Of a DNA stretch of 64,000 bases, positions 56,060 to 64,000 are shown piece after piece; position 1 is the stretch's first letter; each line of letters opens with the position of its first letter. The notes under the pieces were generated by a model that saw nothing but the letters and a program-made list of their open reading frames with translations, was not told where the DNA came from and searched no databases. Origin of the DNA: Nemophila menziesii (Eukaryota > Streptophyta > Magnoliopsida > Boraginales > Hydrophyllaceae); contig JARWIR010000018.1 of assembly GCA_029959085.1 (NCBI GenBank), positions 1,984,001-2,048,000 of the forward strand, given 5' to 3'. The position numbers were made by a program, and so were the translations under genes.

Positions 56060-57088
56060 TGTGATTTAAATTATAACCGGTTTTGACAAAAGAAATGGTT
56101 TCCCAAGAATAAAAGAAATAAAATTTGATTTTAATGTAAACTAACTATTATCGAAAGATGAATTACAATTACAAGAAAATGAATTACGATTACACGGAAA
56201 TGAACTACACTTACACGGAAAAAAAATACTAACAATTACACCGACGATTTTTAAAAATATATTCCGGCGTACTGGTATCTCTAACGAAAAAACAAAACTA
56301 ACTTAGCATTTTTTAGAGACAAGGTGAGGCAGAGTGTTTTTCTTTCTGGTGTATTTCGTAGCTGGTATTGGAGGAGTGGGAGCTCTTTATATAGGGGAGA
56401 GGTGAGGAGTCAAACCAATGCCATCACAAACGTCCATATTAAGTCTCTTGATTACCTTCCGTAATTGACTTGATTGGGTTGACAGTTTTGATTGGCTCTT
56501 TAATCACCACGTTTTTATATTCTGTAACAGCTGGTTGACTTGATATTCCCACGTGTTGACTATCTTCTTGTAACAGCTGATGGAATATTCTTCTTAACGC
56601 GTGCGTGATTGGTGGAGACTTGTCTTTACATTTATCTTCTGGTTGAGTTTGAATTGTCAACGACCACTATAAGACCTAATAGGAAAACCCATTTCATTTT
56701 TCATTTTTCATTTTTTAACTCCCCAAACTCCCCAAACTCCCCCACGAGCCCACGACCCACGCCGTCAACGTTGTCGGTGCCGGGCCGGGCGGGTGGGTGG
56801 TGGTGCGCGCGTGTGGGGCTTCCTTGTTCCCTTTTAGCTTCCATAGTGACTAGTTATTGTGATAGGAATACATAGGTAAGTTATTTTATATAGATAAAAT
56901 TTCTTACTCACCTCCTATGTGGGACAAAATCCTTCACAAAAGTTGTCTTTTCCACTTCTCAAACGGAAAGGGAAGAGTCTTAGTTAATCCTCTATATTAA
57001 TATAAGTCTCTTCCACTTCTCCTAAAAGAACATGATCGGATTATAGATTATACTATTAAATTAATAATTGTATAACTTTAATCCAGCA
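56060..57088 (-). repeat. Copia 3' LTR, unit 4
   Basis: 1029 bp. The first base group reads TGCTGGATTAAAG on the minus strand, a change from TGTTGG in units 1 and 3. It has fewer GGT triplets (near 56800) than units 1 and 3. Confidence 0.8.
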
Positions 57089-57642
57089 ATACCCCACTCA
57101 AGGTCTTTTTGAAGAGACCGTTATCAGGTTTCTATATCTATTAGTATTTGGGTGAATTATACTTAAGTTGCAATATCTTTCGATTTGAATTGACACGCAG
57201 TGAAGTGAGGTTCCGTTTAAGTGAACTTACTCTTGAACTTTAACGGTTTTCGATCGAGACCCCCACAGCACATACTCTACCATGCTGAAAGCTATAGTTC
57301 CCTCGAACATCACCTTTCAGTTATCAAGTCCTTCTCTAAGGACCACCCTTAATGGGATATGAACATTTGATTTCTTCATTTTAAGATTGTTTAAGGACGT
57401 CTCCTTTTAACATTCTATTATGAAGTTTCGGTCTCATGATTACCCGTGAATTCATCAAGTACTTCTCGAAAGGACCACCATTTAGGCTATGAATTCTCTA
57501 TGAGTTTAAACAATCAGTACATGTTATTCATCAAGTCCTTCTCAACGGGACCACCACAAGTGGCTATGAATTTTTTTAAGACGATTTTGTTTTGAGAATT
57601 ATGAGATGGAGAGAATCACATTGACTCATTGGTCACATGTTC

Positions 57643-58146
57643 CTAATTAATGGGTTTCAATCCTATCCCCCTCGACATCTCTAGGACTACTCTCCTGGTT
57701 AAACCTTTGGTAAATGGATCAGCTAGGTTGTTCTCTGATCGTACATATTCCAAGGCTATCACACCATTTTTCAGTATCTGTCTTACTAACCCATGTCTGA
57801 TGCGAATATGTCTCTTCTTCCCATTATAGGCGCTATTATGAGCGACTCCAATGGCTTTTTGTGAATCACAGTGGATACACACAGGTGTGTCACTTCATTC
57901 CCAAAGTGGCACATTTGATAGGAAACTTCGTAACTACTCAGCTTCTTTTCCAGCTAACTCTAGTGCTATGAACTCAGACTCCATGGTGCAGCGTGCTATA
58001 CAAGTCTGTTTGGAAGACTTCCACGATACAACATCTCCCCCTAAGGAGAACACATAGCCACTGGTGGGGTTTACTTCGTTATTGTCAGAGATCCAGTTTG
58101 CTTCACAAAATCCCTCAAGGACTGCAGGGAATATGTTATAGTGCAA
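57643..58146 (-). pseudogene. Copia RNase H, unit 4
   Basis: N-terminal frame 57934-58146 (GFCEANW, with Asp-to-Glu in the usual GFCDANW catalytic motif) and C-terminal frame 57643-57882 (HCDSQKAI, NLADPFTKGL), with the shared stop between. The untranslated region 57089-57642 has the same three hairpins. Confidence 0.87.
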
Positions 58147-58170
58147 GCCTAGATCAATGGTACCCCTTAA

Positions 58171-58799
58171 TTATTTCAATAGACGAAGAAGTGCAACCCA
58201 GTGGTGAAGAAGTGCAACCCAGTGGTCACTACTCGTGTTATGAGTATAGCGACTAAGTCTACTCACGTCATAGGCAATATCGGGTCGAGTATAGTTCATC
58301 AAGAACATCACACTCCCTATGATCTTAGCATATTCATTTTGGGATACAAAATCCCCAACGTGTTTGGATAAATAAATGATGGAATCATAAGGAGTATTTA
58401 CAGGCGCGACCTCAAAGGAATTGAACTTCTTCAGCATCCTTTCTACGTAATGAGACTGATTCAGGGTATACCATTACTGCTCCTAATGATTTTTACCCCA
58501 AGTGTTACATCAGCTTCTCTCATATCTTTCATGTCGAATCTGGAAGACAAGAAGCGTTTAGTCTCATTTATAATATGAATAGTAGTACCAAAGATGAGCA
58601 TGTCATCTATATAGATGCAGATGATAACACACTCTGAATTTGTTACCTTGGAGTAAAAACATGAATCAGAAGTGTTAGCTACAAAACCATCTGAAATAAG
58701 AGTACTATCTAGTTTTTCATACCATTTTTTCGGTGTCTGTTTCAAACCATACGAGGATTTTTTCCATTTACACACTTTGTCCCCTTGACCAAGGACCAC
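58171..58799 (-). pseudogene. Copia reverse transcriptase, main part, unit 4
   Basis: Two frames, 58461-58799 (SSYGLKQTPKKWYEKL, CIYIDDMLIFG) and 58171-58437 (LKKFNSFEVAPVNTPYDS to the HWVALL duplication), are split by a one-base loss near 58468. A stop replaces Glu/Gln before the KGVVLGQG-like segment at 58806. Confidence 0.88.
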
Positions 58800-58992
58800 A
58801 CACCCTTAAGGTTGAGCCCTGTAGATCTCTTCATCTAGATATCCGTTCAGGAATGCGGTTTGACATCCATTTGATGTATTACAAGTTCGTGAATGACGGC
58901 TAGAGCAATAAGGGTTCTTATCGTGGCAATTTTGGTCACTGGGGAGTAAGTGTCAAAGTATTCTAAACCTTTGTTTTGGGTACAGCCCTTAA

Positions 58993-59646
58993 TTACAAGT
59001 CTTGCTTTGAATTTTCTATTGAGCCATCAGTTCTCAACCTGTTCTTAAAAATCCATTTGCTACTAATAGGTTTGCTACCCCTAGGTAAGTTGGTTAATTC
59101 CCATGTATGATTACTTTTAATAGACTCAAGTTCACTATTAATGACCTCTTTCCAAAAACTAGCATATATAGATTTTAAAGCATCGTCATAAGTTTTTGGA
59201 TCTTCCTCCATGAGGAGGTAGTTGACTACCTTTTCCTTTAATAGGTCAATGTGAAAACCTCCGGTCATAAAGGCTATTATAAAGTCATGGCCGAAGCTAG
59301 ACTCGATCCTACACCTCTTACTTCTCCTAGGTTCTTCCTCGGGAATACTACTAGGCTCCATGTAAGTGGAGGGGTTAGGAAAAACATCACAAAGAGGTAA
59401 AACAACATTAGTAGATAAGTTATCAACTGGTAAAGAAGCATTGACAGTATTTAAAATTTTCAAACGGAAAACATGTTCAAAGAACTCAGCATCTCTAGAT
59501 TCACAAACAGAGTTATCATCTAAGGACAAGAATCTGTATGCGGCACTATTCTGAGCGTACCCTATGAAAATTGAGTCAACGGTTTTGGGTCCAACGGTGA
59601 CAGTTTTAAAATCAGGTAGTTTGACTTTGGCTAGGCACCCACACAC
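58993..59646 (-). pseudogene. Copia integrase C-terminus to RT N-terminus, unit 4
   Basis: A 217-codon frame equivalent to the unit 3 frame, from CGCLAKVKLPDFKTV to KPISSKWIFKNRL. It has the same shifted link (about 58800-58992) to the main RT frame. Confidence 0.88.
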
Positions 59647-59874
59647 CTATACATATTTCAGGTTTGGTGGAAAACCCTTCCATATCTCATAAGGGGTCTT
59701 TTCTAGGGATTTATGTGGTACCCTATTAAGTACATAACAGGCTGATAAGACAACTTCCCCCCACATGTTGTTTGGTAAACCTGAATTTATTAACATGGCA
59801 TTCATGATCTCTTTAAGGGAAATATTCTTTCTTTCTGCTATGCCGTTTTGTTGGGGTGTATAAGGGGCACTAAT

Positions 59875-60724
59875 TTAGTGGATAATCCCATTTTTTTCAC
59901 AAAACTCTTTAAGTGAATTAGAACTATACTCGCCTCCTCTATTGGACCTAAGTCGTTTGATTTTACAGCCTAGTTGGTTTTCAACTTCGGCTTTATATTT
60001 TAAAAACACATTTTCTGCCTCATCTTTAGTTTTAAGAAGATACACTTTAGTAAACCTAGAGTATTCATCCACGAAGGTTATGTAATAAAGTTTTCCTCCT
60101 CTACTAGCGGAGTTTTTAAAATCAGCTAAGTCTGAATGAACTAATTTAAGTAATTTAGTTTGTCTCGTGGTAATGGTTTTAGAAGGTTTTTTCGCAAGTT
60201 TGGAATACACATATTTGACATTTTTCAAAGTCATCTACATTGTGAAAGGGTATTAGTCCAAGATTTTTAAGCCTTTTAATAGAAGCAACATTTAAATGAC
60301 CTAGTCTACGTTGCCACGTTTGAACAGATTCAACAATATAAGCAAAATTAGATGCATTCTCATTAAGGGTTACAGTGTTTAAAACAACCAAGCCATTATT
60401 TAAGTACACTTTCCCCACGAACTTGTCAATTTTTGTGATAATGACTTCCCCCCCCCCCTCGAAAACAAGTTTGAGACTTACTTTGTTAAGAAGCGCCCCA
60501 GAAACTAAATTCCTACGGAGAGAGGTGACGAAGTGGAAATCATTCAGTTCAAGAATCTTACCAGAGGTGAGTTTGAGGGGAACCTGACCTGTCCCGAGAA
60601 CTGTTGCGGTGGAAGAGTCACCCAAGTACACACACTCAACATCAGTTGCTTTTTTATAATTTCTTGAACATGGCTTTGTTTGCGCACAAATGTCGAGAGG
60701 CTCTAGTGTCAAGGATCCACGCAC
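59875..60724 (-). pseudogene. Copia GAG-pre-integrase and integrase core, unit 4
   Basis: The pre-integrase frame 60179-60724 is joined here to the end of the protease region by one extra T near 60652. It also has a poly-C run (60448-60458) encoding extra glycine. Integrase core 59875-60234 keeps LVHSDLADF and has the shared RSNRGGEY (Asp to Asn). Confidence 0.88.
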
Positions 60725-61131
60725 TCTTGTTCTTTACCAAATTTACCTCAACCATTTCCGTGGAAATTATTTCTTCGGCCTCATTCAGATTAGCGGCAGT
60801 TATGGGACCCTGGCCAGCCCTAAGGGGACATTCAAAAGCTCCTTGTTCTTCTTTACCACAACAATAACTAGCCTCTTTAGGTTTTAATCTTACCAGAATT
60901 TTTGAATCCTCCACCTTGTTTGCTGGAGTTGCCGCTGTTCTTGTTTCCCCAAGACTTAGGCTTATTGGAGCCTTGTTGCTTTCCTTTCCCTTTGAACCTG
61001 TCTTTGTTACCTTGGACTGAACCTTCGACGAGATTATCTTTCGAGGAATGAGAAGGGAAAGATATTGACTTATCCTCGAGTCGATTGGCTTCTTCGAGTT
61101 GAATGTGGCTAATGAGTTCTTGGAGGGTCAT
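60654..61131 (-). pseudogene. Copia gag 3' half and protease, unit 4
   Basis: The gag frame 60877-61131 (TLQELISHIQLEEANRL) and the frame 60654-60914 (CYCCGKEEQ... and LDTRASRHLC) overlap through a shift. The zinc-knuckle Cys-Cys spacing is intact but its His is Gln here, and the protease DTG is DTR. Confidence 0.88.
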
Positions 61132-61167
61132 TTCTTTCTTTTTGTGTTTGTGTTTGTGTTTGAATTG

Positions 61168-62349
61168 TTAATTTGGACAGTTTATAAATCAAACTAAACA
61201 CAATAGTTAATTGCAATAGAACTCCTTGTGTACTAATAACTTTTATTCCTCAACCTACTCATCGTTGAAAGACAATAGGTCCCTATATTATGAAATTTTG
61301 GCACATTAGTTCTTTATATTATGCAAGATGTCTGAATGAATTTATATGACAAGTATCGAAAGTAGACAAACAGAAAAAATATCTAAACTTTACGTTATCA
61401 ACTAATAATTTCATGTTGCCACATTCGAAGAAACTCTGACAAATTACAATACTATTATCTAACTTGTACACATAGAATATTATCATCAGTAAATCACTTA
61501 GTTTTTTTTAGAAAAAAATTGAGAAATAAGAAACAAATCCTGATCTAATAGATCTACACATGCAATCAATTAAAATAACCATCGGTGTTCAAAAAGTTAG
61601 GTTTAAGAAAAAAAACCTGAAAATATATTTGATCTTCAAAATCCCTAACTGTGGCCTTATTTATCCATTTTAAAACACATAAATAACTGATTAAAAAGGA
61701 TTAACGATGATAAAACTATCAACCAAATTAAAACGTTAGAGGCTAGGTTATTGACACATAGGGTTTTAGTGACTAATTTTTTGGCCTATAGGAACTATTA
61801 GGAGTCTTATTTCTTTAAAAAAACCTCAAACATGACCAAATACTACCCTTACTAACAATAAAAGACAAAAAGGAGTGATGTCACTGTTCACCTCTCTCCA
61901 TTACTCACCTACTTCCGACTTCCGACCTCCGACCTCCGACCTCCAACCTCCAGCACTGGAAAAATATAGAGTTTCAAAAAAAACTGAGTACTCAATAAAA
62001 AATCTGAGTATTCATTAAAAAAGTCTTAGCACTTTAAAAATAAATAATAAGTATTCATTAAAAAAAGATGAGTATTCCTTGAAAAAAGATGAGTATTCGT
62101 TATAAAAAGATGAATATTTATTAAGAATAATGCGTACTCCGTAAAAAATGAGAGTACTAAAAAAATCAAGATTATTACATATTTTCTAACAACCAACTTA
62201 AAAAAACTACACTAACTAAACCTATTTACATTTTTGAACAAAAAAATAAAAGAAAAAAAACCTAACTCAACTAAACCTATCATTACAACTAATTACAATA
62301 AAAAATAAAAAAACTAATTGGTTTGACCATATCTAAACAAAAATAAAAA
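61168..62349. other. Low-complexity spacer, unit 4
   Basis: Counterpart of 14549-15651 without the SINE. The (CGACCTC)n-type run at about 61915-61950 is expanded compared with all other units. Shares variants with unit 1. Confidence 0.5.
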
Positions 62350-62893
62350 ATCTCGTTAGGCTAGCTTCTTCTTCGTTACTCCATTAATGCTTTGCGAACG
62401 AAAGCTCAAAATCTCGCGCGGGGTTACTTCCTGCTGTGGAGAGAGACGAAGAGCTGAGGGCTGCTTGATTCGATGTTGGAGTGAGGCGATGGAATGGAGG
62501 GGGCTGCTGGAGTGCTCGAATAGAGGATCTCGTAGTCTTCGTGCTCCTTCTTCAACAGACCAATGCCGCCCCGAACCAGCACCACCATGGAGCTTTGCGT
62601 CTCTGGCTCGTCGGAGCTTCGAGCTTCGTAAAGGCTTCAAGCTACATATCTGCTCAACAGCGGCCTGGATCTTGAACGGAGAGGGCTGCCAGAGTGCTCG
62701 AATAGAGAATCAAGAAGTCTTCGTGCTCCTTCTTCAACGGACCAGCGCCGCCACAGAGCTTTCGTTTCCGGCTTGTCGGAGCTTCGAGCTTCGCAAAGGC
62801 TTCAAGCTACGGATCTCCTTCCTCGCGAACTTAGTGGTCGACAGCTTCCATAGCCAGGAACAGAGCTGGTTGGTCATCGAACGGTGGTGAGAG
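62350..62893 (+). other. GC-richer duplicated ORF region, unit 4 (longest frame)
   Basis: The plus frame 62387-62890 is open for 167 codons through both arms, from MLCERKLKISRG to SQEQSWLVIERW. It is the only copy with the whole frame open. The composition (Arg, Ser and Leu rich) and the frame change between the two arms argue against a conserved protein. No family is recognised. Confidence 0.42.
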
Positions 62894-63333
62894 AATGAGA
62901 GGGCATTTTGTGTAAGTAATGTTCACGTGGTATCATGAGAAATGAATTGTGATTTATAAATTAGGTTAAATAAAATTTGTATATATAGGTTTAAAAAACA
63001 AAAAAAAGTGTAGAGTGGTAAAAACAATTTTGGATTGTAGTGTCAAATCTTATTAGAGGTTTTTTTTAAGAAGAGAAAGAAGATGGGGTTGACATAAGAC
63101 AAGGGGTGTGTGTTAAAGACCCCTTGGGTCAAAATATTCATAATAGCATACCATATCATTGGGTGAATGAGATTAAGTAGGTTACTTCACACAAAAAAAA
63201 ACTAATTGGCCAGGATTCTTAAAATATAATGGGTTTTATAACAATTGGGCTTATATGGTCATCAATGGATTTGAGGCTGACCCAAACCCAAAATAAGAAT
63301 TCATTTGGGCTTATAACTCGGGTGTGAGTGCTT

Positions 63334-64000
63334 TTAGGATCAAGTCCTATATAACATCTATTTCCATTCATAGTATCGAAAACCCTAATGCGCCCCAAAA
63401 CCCTCCCTTCCTTATGTCAAACCTTAGCCCCCATCTTTTATCATCAGTAATTTTTACTATATAGTATCATTTTTTTAAGTTATTTTATAGAATATAGTTA
63501 AATATCTGATGCTTCCTTTCTCAGGGGTTGTTTTCTTTTTCCTCCATCGATCTTCTTCTGTACAGGTGAAGTCTTTTTGTTCTTAGATTGATGACCATTG
63601 CATTTCAATAAAGACAAACTTTTAAGCAGGTTTAATTCATTCCTTTCTAATAGCTTATTTATTTATACGATCTAAATTATTTTTTCTTCTTTCTATTAGA
63701 TATATGCTCTCCTTTCATTATTTCAAAAATTTCTAAGTTAAGATTATATTTACATTAGATATATTAATTTTTAAAATTAAATTGGAGATAATTAATGCTT
63801 GAGACAGGATCCAATTTCAATATATTAGTATATTAAAAAATATAAGAAGGATTCAAGCTGTGTATGGATAAAAATTTACAAAAATATAAGAAGGATTAGA
63901 TCTGTATATGGATAAAAATTTACAAAAATAATCAATACAGAATTTAGATAAATTTTATAATTTCTGTACTGTTCTTATATTTTGGAATAGAAAAATGTAA
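63334..64000 (+). repeat. Macro-repeat unit 5, start only
   Basis: The last 667 bases start a further unit. It shares unit-2 variants (CATCTxTTTCCATTC, AATTTTTACTATATAGTAT, GACAAACTTTTAAGCAGG) rather than those of units 1, 3 and 4. The unit-1-to-unit-2 junction is therefore repeated 46.5 kb downstream. The window ends before any gene fragment. Confidence 0.9.
63348..63388 (+). promoter_or_regulatory. Orphan promoter, start of unit 5
   Basis: TATA box CTATATAA lies at 63348-63355 and telo-box AAACCCTAA at 63380-63388. Two TGGGCTT motifs precede them, near 63247 and 63306. Confidence 0.45.

Larger units (their letters stand above)
56060..61167 (-). mobile_element. 5'-truncated Ty1/copia retrotransposon, unit 4
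   Basis: Third copy with the same truncation point and LTR. It has more private damage than unit 3: RT is split, the protease active site is altered (DTR instead of DTG), and the catalytic RT motif is YIDD. Confidence 0.9.
46628..63333 (+). repeat. Macro-repeat unit 4 (full type)
   Basis: Collinear with units 1 and 3. Its right part (about 61170-63333) shares diagnostic variants with unit 1, such as the CTGTGGCCTTATTTATCC spacer variant and the GC-richer block without the units 2/3 variants. A unit-2-like head follows it, just as after unit 1. Private changes include an 86-bp deletion before the helicase exon and an expanded CGACCTC run near 61918. Confidence 0.93.

Noticed and set aside
1..64000. 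Units as pure assembly duplication of one locus
   Set aside because: Units differ by private insertions (LINE, CACTA, SINE), deletions and many substitutions, so they are distinct sequences. Long-read support would still be welcome.

Overview
The window is AT-rich plant nuclear DNA, most likely from a eudicot. I see gene fragments with plant-type short introns, plant Ty1/copia, L1-type LINE, hAT, CACTA and tRNA-SINE remnants, and no bacterial features. I find no intact host protein-coding gene, rRNA, functional tRNA or CRISPR array. The genus cannot be fixed from the sequence alone.

Layout. The window is a head-to-tail array of one large segment: unit 1 (1-16827), unit 2 (16828-29584), unit 3 (29585-46627), unit 4 (46628-63333) and the first 667 bases of unit 5 (63334-64000). 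Where the window begins sets the phase, so the boundaries are arbitrary. Units 1, 3 and 4 are 16.7-17.0 kb and collinear. Unit 2 is 12.8 kb with a different middle. The heads of units 1, 3 and 4 resemble each other, and the head of unit 5 resembles unit 2. The tails of units 1 and 4 resemble each other, as do those of units 2 and 3. This points to a three-unit higher-order repeat with a period of about 46.6 kb.

Contents of a full unit, left to right: (a) a promoter-like stretch with TGGGCY boxes before the boundary, then a TATA box and a telo-box; (b) a minus-strand remnant of a LINE C-terminus; (c) a plus-strand fragment of an SDE3/MOV10-like RNA helicase pseudogene with a 96-bp intron; (d) low-complexity spacer; (e) a minus-strand L1 endonuclease remnant; (f) a 0.97-kb non-autonomous hAT element; (g) two exons of a NudC/BOBBER-like pseudogene; (h) an array of ~125-bp tandem repeats; (i) a minus-strand 5'-truncated Ty1/copia element with one 1.03-kb LTR; (j) low-complexity spacer; (k) a GC-richer, internally duplicated, unidentified ORF region; (l) a tail, with a MITE in units 2 and 3.

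Unit 2 lacks e, f, h and i. It carries its own 1.8-kb LINE insertion, two diverged NudC segments including the exon lost from the other units, a 278-bp CACTA MITE and a SINE 3' half. Unit 1 alone carries a SINE 5' half with a duplicated B box.

History (inference). The helicase fragment was already broken before amplification, because the same TGA and the same missing base occur in several units. The copia element was dead before units 1, 3 and 4 multiplied, because they share its truncation, its stops and an Asp-to-Asn change in the integrase. No new biochemical system is evident. The noteworthy object is the amplified pseudogene and transposon block with its higher-order register.
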